From: Fictibacillus gelatini DSM 15865 | GTDB lineage: Bacteria > Bacillota > Bacilli > Bacillales > Fictibacillaceae | Reading direction: 5' to 3' | NCBI RefSeq assembly: GCF_000430745.1 | Contig: NZ_AUMP01000002.1 | Location: 310,001 to 374,000, forward strand | DNA: 64,000 nt | Shown: positions 1 to 8,114 of the stretch, piece by piece | How positions within the stretch are numbered: the first letter of the stretch is position 1 | How the letters are laid out: every line of letters starts with the position of its first letter | Made by a program: the position numbers and the translations under genes | The notes under the pieces: generated by a model | Told to the model about the DNA's origin: nothing | Database searches by the model: none | The model's input: only the letters and a program-made list of their open reading frames with translations

Positions 1-1
1 A

Positions 2-277
2 AACGAGAATAATAAAAAGAAAAAAGAGAACAATAATTCGAATGACAATGGTAAAAACAACGACCATAAAAAAGATCCGGGTCAGAACGACAATAACAAT
101 AATGGCAATAACGATAGAAATAACAACGGAAATAACAATGGAAATAATAATGGTGGTAATGACGGCGGGAATAATAACAGCAATAATGGCGGTAACGGTA
201 GCGGCAATGAAAATAAAGACCATGGCCAGGGAAACGGCCATCCTAAAGAAAAGCCGAAAGATAAACCGGGTCAATAG
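2..277 (+). CDS. Asn/Gly-rich C-terminal tail of a larger protein, probably a penicillin-binding protein (5' partial)
   Basis: Only the last 91 codons are in the window, read in the frame that starts at base 2 and stops at TAG 275-277. The residues are almost all Asn, Gly, Lys and Asp, ending in a Lys/Pro-rich stretch (KEKPKDKPGQ). No catalytic domain is visible. In related Bacillaceae a class A penicillin-binding protein with a low-complexity tail often lies beside acsA, so that identity is inferred from position and tail composition. Another reading frame across the same bases is also open but looks like a shadow of this AAT/GGN-rich repeat. A terminator follows directly. Confidence 0.6.
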   Translation, partial: NENNKKKKENNNSNDNGKNNDHKKDPGQNDNNNNGNNDRNNNGNNNGNNNGGNDGGNNNSNNGGNGSGNENKDHGQGNGHPKEKPKDKPGQ

Positions 278-284
278 AATCATG

Positions 285-324
285 AAAACCCCTCTCGAAA
301 ACTTTACGAGAGGGGTTTTTCTTT
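285..324. terminator. Bidirectional terminator between the tail gene and acsA
   Basis: A perfect 13-bp stem (285-297 with 307-319, core ACCCCTCTCG) has A-tracts on the left and T-tracts on the right, so it can end transcripts from both convergent genes. Confidence 0.85.
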
Positions 325-2038
325 AATCTTCCATCGTTGATAAATCACCGGTAGGTAAATCCAATTCCCACGCTTTCAGCACACGTCTCATGATTTTACC
401 GCTTCTTGTTTTCGGCAGCTTGTCGCGGAATTCAATTTCTCTTGGAGCTGCATGAGCCGCCAGTCCTTGCTTGACAAAGGAGCGAATGTCTTCAATCAAT
501 TCGTCACCTGGTTCATATCCATCTCGTAACGCAATAAACGCTTTAATAATTTCACCGCGTACAGGGTCTGGCTTACCGATTACCCCGGCTTCTGCTACTG
601 CCGGATGTTCGACCAGCTTGCTTTCGACTTCAAACGGTCCGACACGCTCACCAGAAGTCATAATGACATCATCAATGCGGCCCTGGAACCAGAAGTAGCC
701 GTCTTCATCCATGTACGCCGAGTCGCCGGAAACGTACCATCCGCCTGGAGTGAAGTATGATTCATATTTTTCCGGATTGTTCCAAATCGCGCGCATCATG
801 GACGGCCAGCCTTTTTTAATAGCAAGGTTCCCCATTCGATTCGGAGGAAGGACATTATCCTGATCGTCAATAATGGCAGCGACGATGCCTGGGAACGGCT
901 TACCCATGGAGCCTGGTTTGACTTCCATGCAAGGATAATTGCTGATTAACTGTCCCCCGGTTTCCGTCATCCACCAGTTATCATGAATACGCAAATGAAA
1001 GACTTTCATTCCCCAGCGTACGACTTCCGGATTCAGCGGTTCTCCAACACTTAATACGTGACGCAGCGAAGATAGATCAAAGCGTTTCACGACTTCATCA
1101 CCGGCGCCCATGAGCATGCGGAATGCAGTCGGAGCGCTGTACCAGACAGTAACGCCATATTTTTCAATGGTAGAATACCAATCTTCCGGACTGAACCGGC
1201 CGCCGCGAATCACATTGGATGCGCCATTTAACCATGGAGCAAAAATTCCGTAGCTTGTCCCCGTTACCCATCCAGGGTCAGCCGTGCACCAATATACATC
1301 CGTCTCTTTTAAATCCAATACCCATTTCCCTGTTTGATAATGTTGAATCATGGCATTGTGCGCATGCAAAACGCCCTTAGGTTTCCCTGTGGAACCGGAA
1401 GTATAATGAAGAATTAATCCATCTTCCCGATCTACCCATTCGATCTCCAGTTCCTTATCCGCCTGTTCCATTCGTTTATAGAAATTGACGTAAGGTCCTT
1501 CTTCACTCGCTTTTTCATCGACTATAACGACCTTTTTAAGATGTGGAAGTTCATTTACAGGTACCCGTTCTAGTAAATTTGAAGTTGTAACTAGCACTTT
1601 CGCTTCGCTATCTTGAAGACGGTCGCGCACGGCCCCTTCCATAAACGCCTCAAACAACGGGCCGACAATCGCTCCGATTTTAATTGCTCCCAATACAGAA
1701 AAATAAAGCTCTGGTGATCGAGGCATAAAAATAAAGACGCGATCTCCTTTTTCCACCCCGATTTGTTTGAACATGTTCCCCGCTTTATTCGATAGTTCCA
1801 TCATTTCTTTAAACGTGTATTTCTCGTCCCTCGTTTGATCTGAGAAATATAATGCAACTTTGTTTTTTCTTTCGGATTGGGCGTGGCGGTCAATGGCCTC
1901 ATACGCCATATTTACACGTCCCGTTTCATACCAGGAGAATTCTTTTTCAACCTCTTTCCAATCAAATGTTTCATAGGTTGAAGCATAGTCTTGTAAGTTA
2001 AAATCATCTTTAATTACCGGAAGCGTTTCCACTTTCAT
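323..2038 (-). CDS. acsA: Acetyl-CoA synthetase (AMP-forming)
   Basis: AcsA activates acetate to acetyl-CoA through acetyl-AMP. The 571-aa length matches the B. subtilis enzyme. The adenylation signature YTSGSTGKPKG lies at residues 212-222, YVSGDSAYMDEDGY and GRIDDVI come later, and the C-terminal PKTRSGK motif places the catalytic lysine at about residue 548. That lysine is the one reversibly acetylated by AcuA in B. subtilis. The start follows a strong AGGAGGGG site. A -10 box (TATAAT on the minus strand, 2077-2082) lies about 40 bp upstream. The gene is divergent from acuABC, its own post-translational control operon, and shares the cre-containing intergenic region. Confidence 0.96.
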   Translation of the reverse strand: MKVETLPVIKDDFNLQDYASTYETFDWKEVEKEFSWYETGRVNMAYEAIDRHAQSERKNKVALYFSDQTRDEKYTFKEMMELSNKAGNMFKQIGVEKGDRVFIFMPRSPELYFSVLGAIKIGAIVGPLFEAFMEGAVRDRLQDSEAKVLVTTSNLLERVPVNELPHLKKVVIVDEKASEEGPYVNFYKRMEQADKELEIEWVDREDGLILHYTSGSTGKPKGVLHAHNAMIQHYQTGKWVLDLKETDVYWCTADPGWVTGTSYGIFAPWLNGASNVIRGGRFSPEDWYSTIEKYGVTVWYSAPTAFRMLMGAGDEVVKRFDLSSLRHVLSVGEPLNPEVVRWGMKVFHLRIHDNWWMTETGGQLISNYPCMEVKPGSMGKPFPGIVAAIIDDQDNVLPPNRMGNLAIKKGWPSMMRAIWNNPEKYESYFTPGGWYVSGDSAYMDEDGYFWFQGRIDDVIMTSGERVGPFEVESKLVEHPAVAEAGVIGKPDPVRGEIIKAFIALRDGYEPGDELIEDIRSFVKQGLAAHAAPREIEFRDKLPKTRSGKIMRRVLKAWELDLPTGDLSTMED

Positions 2039-2076
2039 GAGCCAAATCCCCTCCTAAGTACATCTATCTCGAGTCT

Positions 2077-2106
2077 ATTATACCATAACAGTTCAAAATT
2101 TTTAAA
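2077..2106 (-). promoter_or_regulatory. acsA promoter
   Basis: Reading leftwards, -35 TTTAAA (2101-2106), an 18-bp spacer and -10 TATAAT (2077-2082). The -10 is consensus and the -35 is weak. Confidence 0.55.
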
Positions 2107-2134
2107 GAAATAGAAAAAGTCGCGAAAATCTGTA

Positions 2135-2150
2135 TTGAAAGCACTTACAA
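2135..2150 (+). promoter_or_regulatory. Putative CcpA operator (cre) in the acsA-acuA intergenic region
   Basis: TTGAAAGCACTTACAA fits the cre consensus WTGNAARCGYWWNCW except for A in place of the central G. It lies just upstream of, or overlapping, the acuA promoter. acsA and acuABC are known CcpA targets in B. subtilis, and ccpA itself lies 3 kb away. Confidence 0.6.
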
Positions 2151-2203
2151 TTGGATTACTTTATGCAATAATAGAAAATGAACTCTATATAGGTGGTGAA
2201 TTG

Positions 2204-2836
2204 ATGATTCATGTTAAAACATACAATTGCCTTGCATTAAACACGGTTAAAGGAAAAGTCATTATTGAAGGCCCAATCTCCCCTGAAACACTTGCATGTT
2301 ACGATTTTGACATCGGTCTTGAAGCCTTCAGACCTCCTGCCTTTCAAAAGAAGGCACTTATTGAAATCGCCGGTTTGGATGAAGGCCGAATTATTGTTGC
2401 AAGAAACAAAGACACGATTATCGGTTATGTCACCTTTGTTTATCCTGATCCGATGGAAAGATGGTCGGAGGGAAAGCTGGAAAATCTATTAGAACTTGGC
2501 GCAATTGAAGTCATTTCAAACTATCGAAACTGCTCCATCGGGAAAAATCTATTAAAGGTAGCCATGATGGATGATGCGATGGAAGATTATATTATCATTA
2601 CGACGGAATATTACTGGCATTGGGATTTAAAAGGAACCGGATTGTCCGTCTGGGACTATCGAAAAATGATGGAGAAGATGATGAATGCAGGCGGCCTTCA
2701 GTATATGGCAACAGATGATCCGGAAATCAGTTCTCATCCGGCCAATTGTTTAATGGTGCGGATTGGAAGCCGTGTTGATAATGACTCCATACAGCAATTT
2801 GATCGTCTCCGGTTTCAAAATCGGTTGATGTATTAG
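2204..2836 (+). CDS. acuA: GNAT-family protein acetyltransferase AcuA
   Basis: AcuA acetylates the catalytic lysine of AcsA and switches it off. I place the start at ATG 2204 because it follows GGTGGTG, gives 210 aa like B. subtilis AcuA, and opens with MIHVKTY, like the known MEHHKTY start. Upstream in-frame codons would run into the cre site. Conserved blocks LIERWSEG-like (PMERWSEGKLENL), TTEYYWHWDLKGTG and SHPANCLM are present. Odd point: the acetyl-CoA loop reads YRNCSIGK where B. subtilis has YRGFGIGK, so the first glycine of the RxxGxG motif is replaced by serine. First gene of acuABC. Confidence 0.93.
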   Translation: MIHVKTYNCLALNTVKGKVIIEGPISPETLACYDFDIGLEAFRPPAFQKKALIEIAGLDEGRIIVARNKDTIIGYVTFVYPDPMERWSEGKLENLLELGAIEVISNYRNCSIGKNLLKVAMMDDAMEDYIIITTEYYWHWDLKGTGLSVWDYRKMMEKMMNAGGLQYMATDDPEISSHPANCLMVRIGSRVDNDSIQQFDRLRFQNRLMY

Positions 2837-2868
2837 CTATTAAAGTATATAGAGAGGAGAGAATCGCT

Positions 2869-3513
2869 ATGATTGTTCAGGAGATGATGAAAACAGATGT
2901 CGTAACCCTTCATAAAGAGGCAACCATTGAAACGGCCTGGAAGCTTATTCGAAAACATCGGATTCGCCATATTCCGATTATTGAAGAAGATCGGACGTTA
3001 ATCGGGATTATTTCCGACCGCGATTTAAGAGATGCTACCCCATCGATTTTTCACGAAAATCGGAATTTGGAAGAACTTCAAAAACCTGTATCTGAAATTA
3101 TGGTAACGGACGTTATAACTGCCCACCCGCTAGATTTTGTTGAGGAGCTTTCGACCGTTTTCTATGAACATGAAATTGCTTGCATTCCTATTCTAGAAAA
3201 GAAAAAACTAGTCGGAATAATTACAGAGCGGGACATGCTTTATACATTAATCCAGCTGACAGGAGCGCTTCAACCAAGTTCTCACCTTGAAGTAAAGGTC
3301 AAAAATATTGCCGGCCAGCTTGCGGAAGTTGCTTCGCTCATTAAACATCATAAAACGAATATTAATAGTGTTCTAGTGTATCCTTCCAAACAAGAAAATT
3401 ATAAAATTCTTGTCTTGCGAATCAACACGATCAACCCGCAAAAAATTGTAACTGAATTAAAGAACGCCGGCTATGACGTCCTCTGGCCAAAAGAAGCGGA
3501 AGTGCAGCAATGA
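2869..3513 (+). CDS. acuB: CBS-ACT domain protein AcuB
   Basis: The 214-aa protein has two CBS motifs (about residues 1-60 and 70-130, with IGIISDRDLRDA and VGIITERDML at the ends of the repeats) followed by an ACT-like domain (about 135-214). CBS pairs usually bind adenine nucleotides, so a sensing or modulating role for the AcuA/AcuC acetylation switch is plausible; the exact function is not established. A GAGAGGAGAG site precedes ATG 2869, and its TGA overlaps the acuC start. Confidence 0.93.
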   Translation: MIVQEMMKTDVVTLHKEATIETAWKLIRKHRIRHIPIIEEDRTLIGIISDRDLRDATPSIFHENRNLEELQKPVSEIMVTDVITAHPLDFVEELSTVFYEHEIACIPILEKKKLVGIITERDMLYTLIQLTGALQPSSHLEVKVKNIAGQLAEVASLIKHHKTNINSVLVYPSKQENYKILVLRINTINPQKIVTELKNAGYDVLWPKEAEVQQ

Positions 3514-4667
3514 AAAAACCGGTCTTTATTTATTCTGAGCAGTTATTGAACTATAAATTTAATGACGATCATCCGTTCAATCATTTTCGGGTAAAGCTGA
3601 CGTACGACTTATTAAACAGCATGGGTGCTTTAACCGAAGAGCAGGTGATTCCCCCGCTTGAGGCATGCGATGAGCAACTCGCCCTCATTCATGATAGAGC
3701 ATATATTGAAGCGGTGAAAAAAGCCGGAGAAGGGGATTATGATGAAAGTGCTTCTTTAACGTTTGGACTCGGAACGGAAGATACTCCGATTTTCCCGCAT
3801 ATGCATGAAGCAAGCGCACTTATTGTCGGAGCGACATTGCAGGCAGTTGACATGGTTATGGATGGCAAAGCAACCCACGCGTTAAATTTAAGCGGCGGAT
3901 TGCATCACGGATTTCGCGGAAAAGCATCTGGCTTTTGCATTTACAACGACTGTTCAATCGCCATTGAATATATGAGACGGAAGTATGGAGTTAAAGTTCT
4001 ATACGTCGATACGGACGCTCATCATGGTGACGGTGTCCAATGGGCGTTTTACGATGATGCCGATGTTTGTACATTATCCATTCATGAAACCGGGCGGTAT
4101 TTATTTCCCGGGACCGGCCAAATTACCGAAAAAGGACAGGGGAAGGGGTATGGCTTCTCCTTTAATCTCCCGATTGATGCTTTTACTGAGGATGAATCGT
4201 GGATTGAGCTTTATAAAACAAGCCTTTTGGAGATCGCCGATTATTTTAAACCTGACGTCATTTTTACCCAAAATGGAGCCGATGCCCATTTCCTTGATCC
4301 GCTTACCCACCTTTGCTCAACGATGAAAACGTATGATACTATTCCTCGTCTTGCCAAAACGATTGCGGATGCATATTGCGGAGGTAGATGGATTGCCGTC
4401 GGCGGAGGAGGCTATGATATTTGGCGGGCCGTCCCGCGGGCATGGGCGCGAATATGGCTTGTCATGAATGGCATAGAAGCCAGTGGCCCCCTTCCGTCAA
4501 CATGGCTTAACAAATGGCAGAAAAAGTCCCCCGTCACACTTCCAGAAACCTGGGAGGACAGGGAAAACGCCTATAAACCGATTCCGCGCAAACAGGAAAT
4601 TACAGAAAAAAACGCACTAACCTTGTCAAAAGCACTCTATCTAATTAGAAATGAAAAAAGAACCTGA
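3510..4667 (+). CDS. acuC: Class I/II-type deacetylase AcuC
   Basis: A histone-deacetylase-fold protein (385 aa) that removes acetyl groups, thought to reactivate acetyl-AcsA. The active-site LHHG is at residues 131-134. The zinc-binding DTDAHHGDG has its ligands near Asp169 and His171, with a third aspartate in GADAHFLDPL. GGGGYD forms the C-terminal active-site loop. The start ATG overlaps the acuB stop by 4 bp (ATGA), which implies translational coupling. Confidence 0.95.
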   Translation: MKKPVFIYSEQLLNYKFNDDHPFNHFRVKLTYDLLNSMGALTEEQVIPPLEACDEQLALIHDRAYIEAVKKAGEGDYDESASLTFGLGTEDTPIFPHMHEASALIVGATLQAVDMVMDGKATHALNLSGGLHHGFRGKASGFCIYNDCSIAIEYMRRKYGVKVLYVDTDAHHGDGVQWAFYDDADVCTLSIHETGRYLFPGTGQITEKGQGKGYGFSFNLPIDAFTEDESWIELYKTSLLEIADYFKPDVIFTQNGADAHFLDPLTHLCSTMKTYDTIPRLAKTIADAYCGGRWIAVGGGGYDIWRAVPRAWARIWLVMNGIEASGPLPSTWLNKWQKKSPVTLPETWEDRENAYKPIPRKQEITEKNALTLSKALYLIRNEKRT

Positions 4668-4684
4668 TTTAGGTTCTTTTTTCT
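4654..4684. terminator. Bidirectional terminator between acuC and mtnN
   Basis: A 12-bp stem (AAAAAAGAACCT at 4654-4665 with AGGTTCTTTTTT at 4671-4682) lies between the convergent gene ends, with T- and A-tracts suited to both directions. Confidence 0.88.
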
Positions 4685-5385
4685 TACATTCTTTTAATGA
4701 TTTGTTCCACAAGGGTTGATGATCTTTGTGCGGCAAGCTTTGTAAACTCAACAAAATTCACATTGGCTTCTCCATTCGCTTTATCCGAAATCGAACGGAT
4801 AATGACAAATGGGATATCATTTAAAAAGCATGTTTGTGCTACCGCTGAGCCTTCCATTTCAATGCAAACTCCATCAAATTGAGCATGGTACTTTTGCACC
4901 AATTCCGGGTTGGCGATAAATTGATCACCGCTTAATACCCGCCCTTTTAACACTTTAATATCTGGAAAAATGGCGGTTGCCTGTTCAGCAAGTTCGATTA
5001 AGCGTGGATCCGCTTTAAAGTCGGAATCATAAGCAAACATCGGAATGGTTCCTTGCGGGAATTCGGGACTCAAGTGTGAGGCATCCATATCATGCTGCAT
5101 GGAGCTAGTTGAAATAACAATATCGCCTATTTCAAGATTCGGATGAAGGGCTCCCGCCACTCCCGTAAATACGATATGTGTGACTTGAAACCGATCAATT
5201 AATAGCTGTGTCGTGATCGCAGCGTTTACTTTTCCTACCCCTGATTTACATAAAACAACTTCTTTATTTTCAAACGTTCCTTCATAAAACTTAATTTTTG
5301 CATACGTACTTTCCCCATAACAATCAATGGATTCTTGCATAAATGCGATTTCTTCATCCATTGCGCCAATGATGCCAATTTTCAA
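4684..5385 (-). CDS. mtnN: 5'-methylthioadenosine/S-adenosylhomocysteine nucleosidase
   Basis: Hydrolyses MTA and SAH to adenine plus the thioribose sugar, serving methionine salvage and removing methyltransferase product inhibition. Family marks: KIGIIGAMDEE at the N-terminus (acid in the GAMDEE motif), GVAGAL, CIEMEGSAVAQ (ribose-binding Met-Glu) and RSISDKA with the catalytic Asp. I choose TTG 5385 over the upstream ATG because GGAGG lies 8 bp before it and it gives the canonical MKIGIIGAM start and 233 aa. It lies 21 bp downstream of ccpA on the same strand and probably shares its transcript. In B. subtilis mtnN is elsewhere, so the position is unusual. Confidence 0.94.
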   Translation of the reverse strand: MKIGIIGAMDEEIAFMQESIDCYGESTYAKIKFYEGTFENKEVVLCKSGVGKVNAAITTQLLIDRFQVTHIVFTGVAGALHPNLEIGDIVISTSSMQHDMDASHLSPEFPQGTIPMFAYDSDFKADPRLIELAEQATAIFPDIKVLKGRVLSGDQFIANPELVQKYHAQFDGVCIEMEGSAVAQTCFLNDIPFVIIRSISDKANGEANVNFVEFTKLAAQRSSTLVEQIIKRM

Positions 5386-5406
5386 TCGTCGATCCTCCAT
5401 GTTTCC

Positions 5407-6420
5407 TTATTCTTCACTTTGCCTTTTAGTTGAACCTCTAAACAAAATGCGGTGAGGCAGAACGACCGTTGCATTATCCACATGTTCTTTGTTCATAAAT
5501 TTTGTTAAGAGACGCATGGCGACTGCCCCGATATCGTACATAGGCTGAACGACCGTTGTCAAAGTAGGGCGGACCATCGTTGCAAGCCTTGTATTGTCAA
5601 ATCCAATCACTTCAAGGTCACCAGGAATGGTCAATCCGTTATCCTGTGCACCATGAATTACACCAAGAGCCATTTCGTCGGTACCAACGAAGACAGCAGT
5701 CGGCTTATCATCACTTTGTAAAAATGTTTCGATCGCTTCAATACCTGAATCGTACGTATAGTCACCAACAAAGATATGTTTTTCGTCAACAGGTTTTCCG
5801 GCATCTTCATGTGCTCTGCGGTAGCCCATCATTTTATAATGCCCGTTAATTGGGTCATCAAGAGGTCCCGCGACGAGATGCACCGTTTCGTGGCCGGCAT
5901 CCAATAATGATTTCACTGCATCATATGCCGCCTGTTCATAGTCGATATTCACTGATGGAATTTCTTCATTCATATCAACTGTTGCCGCTAATACAATCGG
6001 AACCGGAGATTTCTTAAATTCATTTACATGTTCAGACATAATTTTCCCGCCCATAAAGACGATTCCATCCACTTGCTTACCAAGCAGCGTATTAAGTAAA
6101 TGAATTTCTTTCTCTTTGTTCTGGTCCGAGTTACATAATATAATATTGTATTTGTACATTGTCGCTATGTCTTCAATCCCCCGTGCTAATTCTGCAAAGA
6201 AAATGCTTGATATATCGGGGATGATGACACCGACTGTTGTCGTTTTTTTGCTGGCAAGCCCTCTTGCCACCGCATTAGGACGATAACCAAGCCGTTCAAT
6301 AGCTTCCATCACTTTCTTTCTTGTTGAAGGTTTTACATTTGGGTTTCCATTAACAACACGAGAAACAGTTGCCATTGATACACCTGCTTCACGCGCTACA
6401 TCATAAATCGTTGTATTCAA
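5407..6420 (-). CDS. ccpA: Catabolite control protein A (LacI family)
   Basis: Global regulator of carbon catabolite repression. It binds cre sites when complexed with HPr-Ser46-P. The N-terminal helix-turn-helix [20 protein letters not shown] and hinge helix [15 protein letters not shown] are almost identical to B. subtilis CcpA, and a periplasmic-binding-like core follows. Start set at TTG 6420: AAAGGAGG stands 7 bp before it and the product begins MNTTIYDV (337 aa), whereas the upstream ATG overlaps the ribosome site. The aroA gene that neighbours ccpA in B. subtilis is absent here. Confidence 0.97.
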   Translation of the reverse strand: MNTTIYDVAREAGVSMATVSRVVNGNPNVKPSTRKKVMEAIERLGYRPNAVARGLASKKTTTVGVIIPDISSIFFAELARGIEDIATMYKYNIILCNSDQNKEKEIHLLNTLLGKQVDGIVFMGGKIMSEHVNEFKKSPVPIVLAATVDMNEEIPSVNIDYEQAAYDAVKSLLDAGHETVHLVAGPLDDPINGHYKMMGYRRAHEDAGKPVDEKHIFVGDYTYDSGIEAIETFLQSDDKPTAVFVGTDEMALGVIHGAQDNGLTIPGDLEVIGFDNTRLATMVRPTLTTVVQPMYDIGAVAMRLLTKFMNKEHVDNATVVLPHRILFRGSTKRQSEE

Positions 6421-6476
6421 AAATAATCCTCCTTTAAACATTCAGGTCCAATCAACCGTATGTAATATTATTGATA

Positions 6477-6504
6477 TCATACAGTAAAGTAGTAGTGGTA
6501 GCAA
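6477..6504 (-). promoter_or_regulatory. Candidate ccpA promoter
   Basis: Leftward: -35 TTGCTA (6499-6504), a 16-bp spacer and -10 TATGAT (6477-6482), about 57 bp before the TTG start. Confidence 0.4.
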
Positions 6505-6569
6505 CGTAAAGCCAACACTTTTAACGATTTCTCCATATTTTTATTCCTTTAATTTATAGTCTAAACGAA

Positions 6570-6596
6570 AAAAAGAGGAATATATCCCCTTTTTAA
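6570..6596 (-). terminator. Terminator after brxC
   Basis: Leftward reading gives AAAAGGGGA, a short TATAT loop and TCCTCTTTT followed by more T. The stem contains one G-U pair and overlaps the brxC stop codon. Confidence 0.75.
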
Positions 6597-6931
6597 CCTA
6601 TTTTCTCTTCTTTTGCTTTGCCAAGCTTCGAATATGTAATATTCCAATGAGAATCATGCCATATCACTTGATTGTTTTTAAACAAGAGCACTTGAGGCGA
6701 TTCATGTTTTACCTTGTATGTTTCGGCAATTTCATTAGAAAGCGGTCTTGCATCCTGGACATTAAGATAGTAAAACGGAATACCTTCATGATCGTTTGCA
6801 AATTTTTCATACTCATCATAAGCTGCCTGGCTAATTGGGCAAGTTGTACTATTTTTAAGCACGAATACAATGTCTTTTTCGTTTACTGCTTGATTAAATT
6901 CCTCAGATGAAAGTAATTTTTGTAAAGCCAT
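6593..6931 (-). CDS. brxC: Bacilliredoxin-type thiol protein BrxC (YtxJ)
   Basis: A 112-aa thioredoxin-fold protein of the YtxJ family. The active site is TTCPIS with a single cysteine near residue 31. The family is linked to bacillithiol: it removes bacillithiol from oxidised protein cysteines. It is the third gene of the ytxG-ytxH-brxC cluster, 95 bp after ytxH on the same strand, as in B. subtilis where this operon belongs to the general stress response. The start is the only suitable ATG, with a GGAGGG site 12 bp upstream. Confidence 0.9.
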   Translation of the reverse strand: MALQKLLSSEEFNQAVNEKDIVFVLKNSTTCPISQAAYDEYEKFANDHEGIPFYYLNVQDARPLSNEIAETYKVKHESPQVLLFKNNQVIWHDSHWNITYSKLGKAKEEKIG

Positions 6932-7026
6932 TCCTTTTTAATTCCCTCCATAGACTTTATAAATACAAATAGGTGAGGAAGAAATTAATCTCCCTCACCT
7001 ATCATTCCACATTTATTCAGGATAAA

Positions 7027-7437
7027 TCAATACTTTTGCTCAACAAGATCTTTCTCACGAGAGACCTCATCTTCAATCTTATTCTCTACTTCAATATAAG
7101 CGTCATTTGCTTTCTCTTTCACTTCTTCGCCTTTTGACCGCCAATTGCTGATGTCGCGGCGAATGTTTGAAGTTAATTCTTTCACCTTTCCGGCTACCTG
7201 GTTAGATTGCTCGGAAACGGTATTAACAATTGCAGATGACTTTTCGCGAACTCGTGAAGTAATTTCACTGCCTTTATCTTTAATTTGAGTCGCTTGTTCA
7301 CCTATGTTAGTGCGCAGCTCTTTTCCGGATTTTGGAGCCAAGAGCAATGCAGTTGTTGCTCCTACAATACCACCTACCAGTGCACCAATTAAAAAATCTT
7401 TGCTGTCAATTTTTTGATTGTTTTGATTGTCGCTCAT
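7027..7437 (-). CDS. ytxH: YtxH-family general stress protein
   Basis: 136 aa with the YtxH signature: one N-terminal membrane-like segment FLIGALVGGIVGATTALLLAPKSG (about residues 16-38) and then a long amphipathic helical region rich in Lys/Glu and Ser/Thr. Function is unknown; it is a stress-induced envelope-associated protein in B. subtilis. ATG 7437 is preferred over the adjacent TTG because spacing to AGGAGG is better. The ytxG stop lies 13 bp upstream, so the two are co-transcribed. Confidence 0.9.
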   Translation of the reverse strand: MSDNQNNQKIDSKDFLIGALVGGIVGATTALLLAPKSGKELRTNIGEQATQIKDKGSEITSRVREKSSAIVNTVSEQSNQVAGKVKELTSNIRRDISNWRSKGEEVKEKANDAYIEVENKIEDEVSREKDLVEQKY

Positions 7438-7450
7438 CAAACTCCTCCTT

Positions 7451-7873
7451 TTAAATTTGATCGGATTTCTTTTTCTTTCTCCAATTCTCCCATAACTCTA
7501 TAGCTGCGTTGCCCCATTGAACCACCTGGGTAACTTGATTTGACTGCCGCTCGGCCCCTATTGAAATTTGATCAGAGACCCTGCGGACAGATTGGTTCAC
7601 TCGATTCAATGAATTCCCAAAATCCTTTACCGCCAAAAAGACTGAATTTACAGCTTCTGATTTTTGCTGAATGTCTTCCGCTAATTTGTTTGTTTTGTTC
7701 AGCAATTGAGCCGTCTCGCTTGTTACATCTTCCAAATGCGATTCTAATCTTTCGACTGTTTTTGCAACATTGTTTAATGTGCCTGTCAATGATTTTAATG
7801 TTTTAGCTATAAAGTAGACTAGTACGGCAAAAGCTAAGGCGATAACTGCGACACTTACGTATAAAATGATCAT
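7451..7873 (-). CDS. ytxG: DUF948 membrane-anchored coiled-coil protein YtxG
   Basis: 140 aa: an N-terminal transmembrane helix (about residues 2-24) followed by a predicted heptad-rich coiled coil up to about residue 115 and a basic tail WRKKKKS. DUF948 proteins are general stress proteins of unknown mechanism. First gene of the ytxG-ytxH-brxC cluster; GGAGGTG precedes the ATG. A sigma-B-type promoter lies about 90 bp upstream. Confidence 0.9.
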   Translation of the reverse strand: MIILYVSVAVIALAFAVLVYFIAKTLKSLTGTLNNVAKTVERLESHLEDVTSETAQLLNKTNKLAEDIQQKSEAVNSVFLAVKDFGNSLNRVNQSVRRVSDQISIGAERQSNQVTQVVQWGNAAIELWENWRKKKKSDQI

Positions 7874-7964
7874 TCTAACGAGACACCTCCATACTTCTTT
7901 TCAATGACATTAAAATAAAAAGGCTTCCTGGGTGAACAATAGAAAGCAACAGTATATTCAACTA

Positions 7965-7989
7965 TTACCCCATATGCAGTCCGATAAAC
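7965..7989 (-). promoter_or_regulatory. Sigma-B-type promoter of ytxG-ytxH-brxC
   Basis: Leftward: -35 GTTTAT (7984-7989), a 13-bp spacer and -10 GGGTAA (7965-7970). This fits the sigma-B pattern GTTTAA-N13-GGGTAT at 10 of 12 positions. The operon is a known sigma-B target in B. subtilis. Confidence 0.75.
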
Positions 7990-8048
7990 CTTATTCATTA
8001 TTATTCTATCGATAAATTTAAAATCCTGCCAACTATTCGTAATAAACA

Positions 8049-8076
8049 TTACAAATTTATTAAATTAAGATAAAAT
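8049..8076 (+). promoter_or_regulatory. ampS promoter
   Basis: -35 TTACAA (8049-8054), a 16-bp spacer and -10 TAAAAT (8071-8076), with the ATG 39 bp further on. Confidence 0.55.
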
Positions 8077-8114
8077 AGAAATGTATGTTTATTTCACTAT
8101 GGGGAGGCAATAGA

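Noticed and set aside
42-326. Open frame of 94 codons (MTMVKTTTIKKIRV...)
   Set aside because: Low-complexity out-of-frame reading of the AAT/GGN repeat; the Asn/Gly frame from base 2 is the real one and ends before the terminator.
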